Assembly (NCBI RefSeq): GCF_041146795.1
Contig: NC_135175.1
Coordinates: forward strand, 34,186,669 to 34,250,668
Source of the DNA: Maylandia zebra
Taxonomy: Eukaryota; Chordata; Actinopteri; Cichliformes; Cichlidae
Direction: 5' to 3'
Length of the DNA: 64,000 nt
This document shows positions 25,120 through 36,473 of this stretch, piece by piece. Position 1 is the stretch's first letter. The number at the start of each line of letters is the position of its first letter. The notes below the pieces were generated by a model that was not told where the DNA came from, did no database searches, and saw only the letters and a program-made list of their open reading frames with translations. The position numbers were made by a program, and so were the translations under genes.

Positions 25120-26125
25120 TGTGGAAGTAAACACAGACGACATGAGAGCTCTCGATTAACACTCCTCGTTTATTACTCGTCACCACACAACTGAATACCT
25201 TTCCCTCCAAAACATAGCAACAACCCTTCCTGAGAACTGGGTGTGAGTGGAGCCCTCCAGTGGTCAACCACACATGCCCCCCCCCCCCCCCCCCCCCCCC
25301 CCCCGGAACACCCAGTAGGGTCATCCCCTAGTCCAGAACCCTTGCTTTAATCAAGCGTCCAGAACGGCTGAACCGGGGAGGTGGAGAGCTGGCTGAGGAG
25401 AAACGAGCCTGAGGACCAGGTTGGCATGGGCGGTCAGGAAAACCTGAAGATAGCTCGGGCCCCGCCAGGTGGGGGGCGCTCCCAGAGGAAGAAGCAGAGT
25501 TGTCCAGTCCAGTGGAAGGCGGACGGCCACAGCAGGGGGCCTGAGCCGGCACCACCTGATCATCCAGAAGCACATGTGCCGGTTTAAGTCTGTCAATAGA
25601 AACAGCCTCCTGCTGACTCCCAAAGTCCAAAAGGAAATGCTTCCGGCCGGTTGAATAACCCTAAAGGGGCTGTCATACAGTGGACGCAGCGGAGGCCTAT
25701 GAGCGTCATGCCTGACGAAAACAAACTGCAGAGTCCAACGACCTCGGAACAAAGGTGTCGGGCAGAAAATGGTGCACTGGGCCAGGAACAGAAAACGAGT
25801 CTCTTGGGGGACGGAGAGACAGCACAGAGGGAGCGAAGCACGGGGGGTGCACTCTCGGGCAAGAATTCCTCGGGGACCCGGGGAGGCTAACCGAGGACAA
25901 GTTCAGCCAGGAAACCCCGAGGTCTTCTTTAACCGCGCAGCGCAACCCCAGTAAAACCCATGGAAGGCGGTCCACCCAGTTGGCATCTGTGAGAGAATCA
26001 CGGAACACAGCCTTAAGCGAACGGTGGAAACGCTCGCACATCCCGTTGGCCTGCGGGTGGTACGCAGTGGTTGGGTGGACCTTGACCCCTAGGCCGTCAG
26101 TTTCATCAGCTTTTTCTCCAATCAA
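25120..26125 (-). mobile_element. Ty3/gypsy LTR retrotransposon remnant, fossil
   Basis: On the minus strand the order is the integrase end (a HPTTAYHPQANGMCERFHR block near 26080-26020), a further coding-like region, a G-run that could serve as the polypurine tract (25277-25304, 28 C on plus), and a short LTR at 25120-25274 bounded by TGTG...CACA with an AATAAA. Only the 3' portion is present and it is broken. Family: Ty3/gypsy by the integrase block. Confidence 0.75.
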
Positions 26126-26129
26126 TATT

Positions 26130-27235
26130 ATGTCTATTCATAGTCTTGTCTCCTCTTTACTGAGAAATCTGTTTATTTTCTCTCATGTTCTTCCCTGAGT
26201 TACTCTTTTTGAGTTCCTCAAGAAAATGAAAACACGCGTTTCCTGGGACTTTACATTTCTGTTCCTCGTGCTCTGGATTTCTCTTTTGCACTTTGTTTGG
26301 TTTTGGATCTACATCAGCAGTAAAATATTGCTTTTCATCAAGTCCTTTCCTTCTGAGAGGCCTGCATTTACATCTTTGCCAAACCCTGGCATCTAAAACA
26401 TTCCTTTTATATTTATGGTTTCAAGGGTGTGAGAGACAGAAAAAATTCCCCTTAAAAAGGCACATTTGGAATGCATCCAATTAAACTAGACATGGAAGAT
26501 AGAGAGGATTTTGTTTTGATCTTATCAGATCCTAAAAATTCATACATCCTGTTCTCTGTTGGAACTGACAGGACTACATTTCCTTGTCAACCGGAACATC
26601 TTACAGAACCTGATAGAGATCTCAGAAATCTCTGGAAACTTTGGTTTCCTTGTTTACAGAAACGTGTTCAAGTGTGAAAACCTTGTTGTTTGGTTTAAAA
26701 GGTGTCTTACTTCCTTCTTGTGTGAAGGAAGTAAATACTTTTTATATAACAGATCTCAGATTTGTCTCCTTTAAAATATATTAAGCTCAAGATTGACAAA
26801 TGTGATCAATCAACGAACCTCAACTGACCTATTCAGGTCCAACACTAAAATACAGAACAAAATCGCATTTCTTCAAATTAAAATAAGCCCTCAAAAAGTG
26901 AAAACTTTGCACTGACATCATTATACTGCTAGTGCCAGCTGTTTGGTCAAGTAAGACTAGGTTTTGCATTCTTTCACACATGTACTTAAGTAACCAAAAT
27001 CCAGCTCTGCTTTTTTACATTAAGCTTATTTACTGACTTTAGAATAGCTGACCTATTTTAACATTAATGTTAATTTTTGCACATCAGGTTATCTCACATA
27101 TCAAACCAGCATATTAAGCTCATAACTCTTTTGCAATTGAATCTATTTAACACTTCAATTTCTTTTCTTTTTTTTTGTTTCCACTTATTTATTAATCCTA
27201 TTTGTATTTTATCCATTTGTACATATTAACGGGCA
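26130..27235. other. Intergenic spacer
   Basis: No gene is recognised in this AT-rich spacer. Around 26430-26490 it shares a diverged block (GGAATGCATCCAA and neighbours) with 10890-10960, evidence of spacer duplication within the cluster. Confidence 0.4.
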
Positions 27236-27239
27236 TCTG

Positions 27240-27700
27240 CATGTGGACAGCAGGGAAAGAATTTCATTAGAGAAAAGCTTTTTCTTTGCACACATGACAA
27301 TAAACGCTTTGAATCTTGAATCTTATTTCTAAACTTTTGTGTGAATGAGGAAAATGGTCCCTATTCAGTTCAGTTGAATTCATTTTTATTTATACAGTGC
27401 CAAATCAACAGCAGTTACCTCAAGGAGCTTTATATTTTAAGGTAGAGACTCTACAATACAAAGAAGACTGAGAAGACAGAAAAAAAACTCAACAAACATA
27501 TGACCCCAATGAACAACCACTTTGGCAACAGTGGGAATGAAGGGAAGCCAGTATAATCACTCTTCCTGAAGACTTTTCAGTGAATTTTTAGGACATCCTG
27601 ATAATAAAGAATTACAGTGGCCCAGTCTAGAAATAATAAATACATGAACTAGTTTTTCAGTGTCATCTGAGCCAGGATGTTTCTAAAATTAAAAACGATG
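27240..27700. repeat. Two LINE 3'-tail type repeats
   Basis: At 27240-27335 a sequence with ATTTCATT, GACAATAAACGC and a (TTGAATC)n end looks like a LINE 3' UTR on plus. At 27362-27560 the block starting TTCAGTTGAATTC, with TTTATTTATACAGTGCCAAATC, is the reverse complement of another LINE 3' end. Related tails occur on plus at 48860-48955 and 55830-55895. From 27700 to 28820 the sequence is AT-rich spacer plus the M3 3' region. Confidence 0.5.
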
Positions 27701-28823
27701 TAAGGAAATTATTTCTCAGGAGAGAAATTTTAAATGATTAAGATTCAAACACTAAATGACCAAACCATTAAATTATAAATGTCACCTCTTTTATTTACAT
27801 AGAATATTGAGTCATTTTGTCAGTTCAAAATAGATCAACTAAATACTGAATAATAGAAAAACCTAATTCTGAACTACACTTTGAGAAATCCACATTTGAC
27901 TTTTACAGTCAGTAATATCTTCTCTTTGAGTTCATTAGTTTTTTCTCCTTTTTATTAACACAGTGGTATTGTCTTTTTGGCATTTAAAAATATGTACATA
28001 GCCCAATGAATAATTTAAATTAAAATCTAAATAACTAAACATCCCAAATATATAAATGTAGTAAAATAAAGAATTTTTGAGGAAAAACTCACTCATAAGT
28101 TGCACCTTATCTCTCATGGAAAATGAAATGTTGATTTTGAGCTGTTCAATTCAACATTGTTTAACTAACAGAGCTCCAGTTAAAGGAACTAAATGAATAG
28201 AATTTGCATGTATTTGTACATGTATATATTTTGAAAAATGTGTTTGTCCATGTTGTAATGTGAAAAATAGAAAAATAGAAAAAAATATTAAGAGAAAAAG
28301 ATATCAATTTTATCAATTTTATTATTGACATAATCATGATGATGTTGTCCAAAACCTAACCCTTAACCCTATATTTTCAAAACATTTATAAATGGTTAAT
28401 TGTATAACTTAATGAAAAGTCAACATTAAATATATGCACTATATTTCTAATGAAGTTTACAGTGATAATGAATACACACAATTCACATTTAATGCATAAT
28501 ACATTAATTAATGAATTTACATAGTGCAAAGTTTTAAATACACAATAAACTGTCATGATCACACATCCACTACAAATTGGACCAGATCCACCTAAGACAA
28601 AATATACTTTAGAAGCAGAGCTCATATTGTGATTATTATTTATTTTAAAATGCTTTTGTCTGTACCAAAACACCAAGAAGCAAAACAACATCATCAAAAT
28701 ATTTTTTTTACATTTTTTTCATACATCCAAGTTTATTGATGCTACACAGCAATATACATCGTAGGTCTGTGTCAGAGACTCCTAATCGATACATGCTGAG
28801 CCTAGATTCTTCATTACAATAGT

Positions 28824-29625
28824 TTAATCTCTGTGAAGAATGAGAAAAAATTTTTGAATACGCTTCAGTAGGGCCTCAAGGAACTCATACTGAACAGCCT
28901 TAAGTCCCATGATACCTGCAGCCTCCACCTCCTTGTACATGGCATCTGTGTAGTGCTTGCCCCCATTTGCTGCCACCATGTCATCAATCTTGTTGACCAG
29001 CTCCATCACCTGCGTTCTGTCTTTGCTGGTGTTTTCAAAGATGTGGAACCTGTTTCCACAGCTTTGGATGATGCGGCGAAGTCCTTCCTCAGCTTCACGT
29101 ACGTACTCCTGTATGGTCATGTCACCAAGATCACCACCGCGAGTGAACAGCACGATCATGTGCTGATTTGCAGCCTGGCCAAACAGCTCCTGCAGGGCTT
29201 CCACTGAGTTTTTCTCTTCTTTGGTGAATCGACCCACTTGGATGACCAACAGGAACACATGAGGACCGGGACAGGAGACTTCAACACAACGCACAATTTC
29301 TCTTTTGATGAACTCATTTGATTTTGCAGTGTCCAGGATCCCTGGTGTGTCTACAACACTAACTACCCTGTTACCCCACTGAGTCACACCTTTCTGACAG
29401 ACCTCAGTCACTGACCGTGATAAAGGAGAAGATCTGAAATATCTGTCTCCCAGAATGGTGTTTCCAACAGCACTCTTACCCACACCGGTCTTTCCAAGCA
29501 TCACAATCCTCAAATCAGGACCTGAAACACAAATTACAACCTTGATTTAACCTGTATACACAACAAAAAACAATCATACAGACAGAAGATTAACTTTGAG
29601 TCTTACCTGCTGGAAATTTAGCCAT
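28824..29625 (-). CDS. GIMAP-family (AIG1-domain) GTPase M3
   Basis: Two coding exons on the minus strand, 29625-29607 (M-A-K-F-P-A and one base) and 29521-28824, join in frame through a GTAAG...CAG intron to give 238 residues. The domain shows GKTGVGKS (about 16-23), VVDTPGIL (64-67), the [18 protein letters not shown] box, TRGGDL (133-138), and HIFEN near 168. The DTPG and P-loop are canonical, so nucleotide binding is expected. It forms a divergent pair with P3: the two ATGs are 194 bp apart. The minus TATA-like element TATAAATAAA lies at about 29693-29702. The frame is intact and probably functional. Confidence 0.9.
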
Positions 29626-29819
29626 CTTAATGTCACTGTTTTCACTGCACGTGTGAGCGAGAAGAATGTTAAAGCTTCTTTTCAACACATGGTTTATTTA
29701 TAGCTCCACAGCTGACACACCTCCAGCATTTGCATAACAGGTACATATAATAAAGAGAGAGTGCAGCACAGCCTGCAGAAGACACCGTGCAGAGTTTTGA
29801 CACACCAGACTAATGAAAT
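29626..29819. promoter_or_regulatory. Bidirectional GIMAP promoter with lymphoid octamer
   Basis: The 194-bp interval between M3 and P3 contains, in order, a minus-strand TATA-like box (TATAAATA, ~29695-29702), an exact octamer ATTTGCAT at 29728-29735 (reverse ATGCAAAT, the site for Oct-1/Oct-2 with OCA-B), and a plus-strand TATA-like box (ATATAATAAA) starting 9 nt after it. The same octamer, 9-nt spacing and TATA-like order recurs upstream of P4, and partly at P6 and the 44.1-kb relic. Confidence 0.7.
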
Positions 29820-31719
29820 ATGTCTGAAGGTAAGTTTATTTGAAAAGGTTTCTTTGCTTTATAGCTGTTTTTTTTAACAGTTTTAATGATTGAATTTTGT
29901 AGCAGTAGAGAGAAAATGTTGCTCTTAAACAGTGTCAGAGAAAAAGGATTTTGTGTTTGTTCACAGACAAAATTTCAGTCGTCATCCTGGGAAATGGGAA
30001 GTTTTTGAAGAAAGTGTTAATAACCAACATCCTGGAAGATGACATATCTGTGCTATCCACAAGAAAGATTCTAACAAAAACCACGATATATGAAAACGAG
30101 ACATATGTTTTCACATGCATGCCAGATTTGGACGTGCAATGTGATGACATAAAACAACAATTTGCTATGAATCCAGACCCTGACATGTGTTTGTTGGTGG
30201 TAAGATGTGACTTTTCAGTAGAAAATGTGTGGAATCAGATAGAATATCTGAGCAAGAAAAGTGGAACACCTACAGATACATTCACAGTTGTGCTGCCTTT
30301 GAGTTCTAAACCTACAGAGTACCCATTCAAGAATATGACCATGGAGCAGCTTTACAGAGAACTGCCTTACAAACAGCGGGGGTTAAGTCATAAGAGGTAA
30401 ACCTAAAAAATCAGTAACATATAATGAATATTTATGATATCACATAAGTTTGCATAAGAAGAACAGTGTTTTATTTAATCTGAGTAATCATATTAATTCA
30501 TTAGTTATTAGGTTTATTATTATTATATATATATATTGTAATGTTTCAAACATAATAGATCTTTTGCCCAAAAAACAAAGTTTCCTGGTGAGTTAATTTA
30601 GTTCTGTTATATTACAGGTCTGCTGCAGATCCCCAATCTATGACAGCTTTGGGAGACCTCAGCTTAAATTCATGTTTAAGAAGCAAACATGAATGGATGG
30701 AAGGCAAGACTCAGCTTTATCAGCAGTATCTCACAATATTGTCGTGTTCTGTGTGTGGATGTGTATGTCAAAAACATTTCTTTAGCCTTTTTATAAAAGT
30801 GGCAGATGTAACAAAGAGCCCTACACTATCCCCGTACATAGTTTCAAATGTGGGACATTTTTTGAAATTTTTATCTCTATTATTAACATTTTTTTTTTAC
30901 TTTTTATCTAATCAGGAAGTTAAAATATTGAGATAAAGAGTCTCTTGTGCAGGAATAGCATGGTGTAATTATGCGAACTGCATGCAGATATAATTATGTG
31001 TATACTTAAATGCGTATTTAACTGTTCAGATAAAAGTCTTGTAAGTGTTTTAGCTGTAGATGATTATTCTTCAGATCTGGAAAGAATATTTATTTCTATT
31101 TCACTGTCACTTATTTTTGTTCTTCATTGACACAGAAAATCACTTTGATACCAAAGTGAACCTAGTTCTTCTGGGAATGACCGGTACGGGAAAGAGTGCC
31201 AGTGGAAACACCATCCTCGGAAAGAAATTCTTCAAGTGTAAGCCGAGTACAAAGCCGGTCACCACAGAGTGCCAAGTGGCAGAATCAAAGATAAATGGCA
31301 TACATGTACGTGTCATTGATAACCCAGACATCTTTGATGATGACATCAACCCACGAGTTTGGGACACACATGTAAAAAAGTGCAAACAGCTTTGTGAGTC
31401 AGAACCATGTGTGTATTTACTTGTGATGCAAGCAAGCAGATTTACAGATGGTGAGAGAAACATAATAGAAAAGCTAGAAAAAGCTTTTGCAAGCCAAGTT
31501 AGAAAACAAACAATCATCCTGTTCACCAGAGGAGACGACCTGCACTGTGCAAACATTAAGCTGGAGGATTTTCTTCACTCCTGCCAACCTGGTCTGAAAG
31601 AAATAATTCAGAAGTGTGACAACAGGTGTGTTGTTTTTGAGAACAGCAGGCCAACATCACATCAAGTGGCAATTTTAATGGAGAAAGTGATCAGGATGAT
31701 CCAAGAACAGCAGCAATGA
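29820..31719 (+). CDS. GIMAP-family protein P3: pseudo-GTPase plus AIG1 GTPase
   Basis: Exons by consensus and frame are 29820-29829 (10 nt), 29967-30396, 30618-30703 and 31136-31719, giving 369 residues. Residues 4-145 are a degenerate GTPase-like domain: a beta1 strand (KISVVILG) is followed by GNGKFLKK in place of the P-loop, then TCMPDL where the G3 DTPG would be, and DMCLLVVRCDFS matching the LLV-QVGRFT box. Residues from about 182 form a second, active-looking AIG1 domain with GMTGTGKS (189-196), DNPD at G3, TRGDD at G4 and VVFEN. Exon 3 must end at a GC donor (AAG|GCAAGA, 30701-30709) to keep frame. An exon-4 relative at about 30800-30845 seems decayed and skipped. A polyadenylation signal is at 31973-31978. 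Confidence 0.72.
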
Positions 31720-32279
31720 TAACACTATGAAGTGCATGGATATGATAAGTTGTTAAACAGAAAGATATAAACAGAGCATGAAATACTAGCCTGAACTGTT
31801 CAGTTAGAAATGTTTTCTTTTGTTTCCCTTTTTATTTGCCTTCGTCAAAATCAGCCTTTAATCAGCGACTGATTATGAATTCGGTTGTTATTGAAACTGG
31901 TGCATGGAGTTTGTCTCTTATTGTGTTTCTGTTTATAGCCTGTTGATGTAAATCATTCATGTTAAATTCACCAATAAAATGAAGTTTGGTAAATATTCAA
32001 TGTTGACCAAAGGTTTTTCAAGTAACAGAGACCCTTTGATGATTCAAACATACCTTTGAAAAAACCTATATCTAACAATAATAGCACTAGTAATAAGAAT
32101 ACATACAGTAATCATAGCAAAAAAAAAATGAGCATTTGATGTTTGTGGATTGAACACTTGCAAAGACTCAGTGAAAATTTAAATAATTAAAATATGCAGA
32201 TGTTAAACAAATATGTAGGACTTCTTTCTACTATTTGCAAAATATCTCTAAAATATGAGATATCCTGACTCAGAGTGAC

Positions 32280-33070
32280 ACCCAAAATCTAGTTCATGCA
32301 CTTCTTGCTTCTAGGCTGGACGACCGTAATTCATTATTATCAGCATGCTCTAAAAACTTCCTAAAAGCCTTCAGTTAATCCAAAATGCTGCAGCAAGAGT
32401 ACTGGCAGAGACTAGAAATGTTAGGATTTTGAGTTTATTATATTATTTATAATTTCTAGTCTTTGGTTTCTTTGAGTTCTGTCTTATGGTTTTTGTCTCT
32501 GTCTTCTCTAGTTGCTCTGTCTCCCCTGTCAGCTGTATCCCCTTGTCTAGTTCGCGTCTCTGTGTATCCTCAGTTGCTATATCCCCGTGTCCAGTCAGTG
32601 TCTGTGTCTGCACTGGTCCCACGTCTCTGTTCCCTCTGTTACAGTGCGTGCGAGTCTGTGTCTTTAGTTCAGTCTGTGTCATGTTTCCTGTTTTATTTTG
32701 AAAGTCCATGTCTGATGTTAATGTATCTGGTTTCGCTTCCCCTTGTCTCGTTAGGCCTGATTTGCCCCAGCTGTGTTTCCCTCCTGTTACTCATTCCCTG
32801 ATTGCTCCCTCTGTGTATTTAAGCCCTGTGTTTCTCTGTGTCTGGGTTGCGATCTACCGTTTACCTAGCTGTGTGTTCTGTCAGTCCTCCGGTTTAAGTT
32901 TATTTAGATTTTTTCCAGTTATGTTATATTTTGAGTTTTACATTAAAGCTGTTTTGAGTTCACGACTGTCTCCTGAGTCTGCACCTTGGGTCCTATTCCT
33001 GTCTGCACACAGCCACTCATAACAAGAAAGAGAGAGCATGTTTCTCCTATTGGCTTCCCTTCATTGGCTC
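32280..33070 (+). mobile_element. L2-type LINE fragment interrupted by a solo LTR (fossil)
   Basis: Flanks 32300-32418 and 33030-33070 read as L2-type ORF2 (QNAAARVL before the insertion, LLLASLHWLPVK after). The solo LTR between them, 32419-33024 (606 bp), begins TGTTA, ends TAACA and is flanked by the 5-bp duplication AGAAA (32414-32418, 33025-33029). The LTR is a relative of the one at 1-478 and is therefore younger than the L2 copy it broke. Confidence 0.78.
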
Positions 33071-33985
33071 CCTGTTAAAACCAGCATATCCAGCTAGCAT
33101 GGGCTAAAATAAAAATCAGCTGGAAAACCATCCGGACCTGGGGCTTTATTGTCTGGGTGATGCTGTATGGCTTCATGGAAGTCAGACATTGACACAGGTG
33201 GATCCAGAGCTACAATCTGTTCATCATTTAAATTCTGTAGATTTATATTGCTAAGAAATTCTTCAAAAGCAATGATGGAGGGAATAATCTGTGATGCTGT
33301 GAAGCTTCATAAAACTCATAAAAAGATGTATTTATTTGTTGTGGATCATGAGTAATGTTCCCAGTTGACTCTTTAATAGAATAAACAGTTGTGTTTTTAT
33401 TTATTGATCATTACCCATTAGCAAGGAATTTCCTAAATTTATTACCACGTTCAAAGCTCTCCAATTGCAGATTTGCAACAATAACCATGTTCTTCTGTTA
33501 ATTATTTCATTTCATTTAATTCTAGCTTTAGTTTTCTCATGGTGTTAATTATATGTTCTTGTGGCGAGGAAGCAGATTCTAAAGATTACATTTTTGTTTT
33601 TAGTACAAGTGTTTGTTCTTTTTCTTATGAGAAGAGTAAGGTATTATTTTGACTCTTTTCTGTCTCAGAGAGTTCGACTCAGTGAATGATTGCTGATAGT
33701 GTCTGTAATATCTCTTGTAATCCATCTGTTAACTAAAAAGTAGTCTATACAAGAATGTGTAATCCCTGAGAGGCGACATGAACACCAAGCATCACAAAGA
33801 CCTAAATCACTCACATGTTGTTTAAGAATGTCTGCAGTCTGGCACTTCTTTTGACTCACTGAACCTGTCAATTTCTAGATTCAATACCAGATTGAAGTCT
33901 CCTCCTATTATAAGTGTGGTTTCAGAGTGATCCAAAAGTGAAGAAAAGAAGTGATGAAAAAAGGACGAGTCGTTGTCAATTTGGT
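33070..33985 (-). mobile_element. L1-type LINE fragment, degenerate
   Basis: On the minus strand the order is an endonuclease stretch (GGDFNLVLNLEID near 33920-33870, then SCIDYFLVN near 33745), and further on a reverse-transcriptase N-terminal block (HHPDNKAPGPDGFPADFYF near 33160-33100). That order and those blocks are typical of L1/Tx1-like ORF2. Many frame breaks are present. Confidence 0.65.
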
Positions 33986-34150
33986 CCATACAGTTAGTTC
34001 CATATGTATTTGGAAATACATATTTAGTTATTTATTTTTAATCTTTTTTACCTGTCTACTTAAACCTACTTAAACCTATTCCATTTGTAGTTATATAATG
34101 GACATGGATATAATGTAGAGTCTCAGCTTTCATATAGAAAATTCTATGTA
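33985..34150. repeat. Tc1-like terminal sequence
   Basis: ACAGTTAGTTCCATATGTAT and TTGTAGTTATATAATGGACA resemble the terminal region of the Tc1 element at 38920-40025, without transposase. From 34150 to 34620 a further unclassified dispersed sequence is present. Confidence 0.5.
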
Positions 34151-34619
34151 TAGAAAACTATTCCGCGCATAATTAAAACAGGTCCGCGGCTCCCAACCGT
34201 AGTAAAGGGACCTCTGGCTATTACGTCGGGTTCATGTCGGGCTCGTAACCAAAAACTAGCTTTACTTTGTTGTCTGGGTCAACTTTGCTAGCGAGAGACA
34301 GAGAGAGGCGTTGAAAGACTGCTCCAACGGAACTTATTGTTTCAGAGGAAAACACGAACACGGTGTACAGTCGAGTCTCAATAGATTACTTACAACTGGG
34401 CTACACTGCCCATGAGGCTACATTCTTTAGGGCTATGCCTGTAACACTCTGCCTGTTGCCTTTATATTGAATAATGTTTTGAACAATAATTTTTAAAAAT
34501 ATTTCTTCACGTCACTAGGCGGGCTGCAAGTAGAGGTCGCGAGATTGAGACCCAGGCTTTAGAGCCTCTTAATGTGTGTTTTATTTGGGTTTCCACCAGT
34601 GTGGAATTACCAAAAATAG

Positions 34620-35170
34620 ATAGCAGACAACCTAGGGTGACCAACCGTCGTCTTTTCCCCGGACATGTCCTCTTTTCATGTTTTGATAAAAATGCCCAGG
34701 TTTCCCTATATTCCGACAGATATTTGTGACGTCATCCCCGAGTTGATGCTTTGTGAGTGCTTGTTTTGCGCTCACAAACGGGACAGACAGCATGCAGCAA
34801 CGCGCCTAATGATGTTTAAAAGATCTCTAAAAGAAAGTCCATCTTTTCAGACGAACTGGAAAATAAATTTCCCTCGTACCAACCCAGTACTGGTAATTTT
34901 TCTTCTGCAGATGAGGCATTATTTCTGTAACATTATTTAATTCCAGAGGCTTTTAAGTTATTTTTTGCAATTGTTGACTTGTAAAAGGCTATATGACATA
35001 TTTTATTTCACAATTCATTAACCGCACAGAGAAGACATCGTTGAAATATGTTAAATATGTTTCTTTAGGCAAGTTAAAACAGTAACTGTAACAGTTACTC
35101 ATATTTTGTATTTTAAATACATAACGCCAGAACGTGTATTCTGTTACTCCCCAACACTGTCAATATAGCT
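34620..35170. repeat. Unclassified transposon-derived repeat
   Basis: The block starting CCTAGGGTGACCAACCGTCG with CCCGGACATGTCCTCTTTTC is a widely dispersed fish repeat type (hAT-like). An open frame of 91 residues at 34665-34940 shows no recognised domain and is taken to be repeat-derived. From 35180 to 36370 nothing could be identified. Confidence 0.35.
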
Positions 35171-36379
35171 ACACCTCCTTGAGCTATACTGTAAAAGGTG
35201 TGAGGGAACTTTGGTAAGGTGGATGTGTGTGCAGATGATTTGGACATATGAGCTTCCTGTAGAAAGACAATGTCATTTAATCAATAAGTCTTTTAATGAA
35301 ACCAACTCCATGTATTCCATGTAACAAACCTCAGGGTAATGAAAATAGACACGTCATTGTTTCCAGGGCCTTTTATGCCTTCTTTGGGATGCCTGGAAAC
35401 ACTACTCCATGAACTCACTAAGAACTTTAAAGTCTTTGTGTAGAATTTGTGCAGAACCTCTGTACAGAAGTCTCGACTGGCTCTCTGCTTAAAGGATCTG
35501 AGTCTTTGATCTATGGGGTTTTACCACAACTGATTAACAGAAACTGATGGTAGCTCCCCCCCTAATGATCTATGGCACTTGGAAATGTTTTGAAGGATTA
35601 ATTTTTTTGGCCTGGGAAATAAGTCCCAGGGACCTGAATTTTTAGAAGCTATAATAACCTATTAGAACCTCAATAAGGTGGTTGCAAATAGTCATACCAA
35701 AAACAGGAAATGTCCACAAAATAAACTTTTAATTGTGACTTTAATTAATTGAAGATAGGACACTTTATTAAGTAAATTTTAAATAATTAAATCTAAACTG
35801 TTGCTAAATACCTACAGATGGTTTCTATTAGGTTTTAGTGAGACAGAGAGAGAACCACAGTGGGTTGGAAAAACAAGACCAAATCCACTGTTTCTTGCTG
35901 CAAAAATGCACTGTGTGAACCAGTCCTTGACTCGTCTGCGATGACCCAATGAAACTAATTTTTATCTGCAGAGGGTCTCTGTTCATCCTCTGACACAACC
36001 AACATCCAGCGTTACCAGTATCCAATCATGTATTGTGACATCATCTGATTTGAGCTTATCTTACTGTTCCCTCCCCCCCCTCCTCCCTTCATCGCTGTAG
36101 CAAAAGGTTTTTTTTATTATTACAATAGTCACATTTATACAACATAATTCACTTCACTTTTCATAATTTCAACTTTGACTTCTTCTTATCACGTTGAACA
36201 GAATTACACTCTTTTCCCCTGTTACAAACAAGTAAATACTTCCATTGTCACAGAGTGCTTGCTCATAGGGCGTCATGTAACTGGGGTTTTCTCCCCACAA
36301 TATCACAGATGTTGTCATCTCAAGGCTGTGTTAATTTTTTTTCAGTCTTGTTGCTGCACTGCTAAGAAAGTATTTGCAG

Positions 36380-36473
36380 ACTTTGACACACCTCCAGCAT
36401 TTGCATAACTGGTTCATATAAAACAAACAGAGTGTCACAGCCTGCAGACATCCACACAGCCTCTGCCTGCAGC
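36380..36473 (+). promoter_or_regulatory. P4 promoter: octamer plus TATA-like box
   Basis: An exact ATTTGCAT lies at 36399-36406 and a TATA-like ATATAAAAC begins at 36416, 9 nt later. The block GACACACCTCCAGC before the octamer is shared with 29.7 and 46.9 kb. No minus-strand GIMAP remains upstream, so the divergent partner has been lost or the unit was broken near 36375. Confidence 0.65.

Noticed and set aside
25351-26125. Host genes in overlapping frames on both strands
   Set aside because: The minus strand carries a gypsy integrase block and is followed by a short LTR; the plus frames are shadows of it.
30640-30936. Separate 98-codon gene
   Set aside because: Its first part is exon 3 of P3; the remainder is read-through into intron sequence with poly-T-derived hydrophobic residues.
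31060-31135. Hydrophobic start MIILQIWKEYLFLFHC as a signal or membrane anchor of P3
   Set aside because: It is intron sequence in front of a clear CACAG acceptor at 31131-31135, and the sister genes all splice here.
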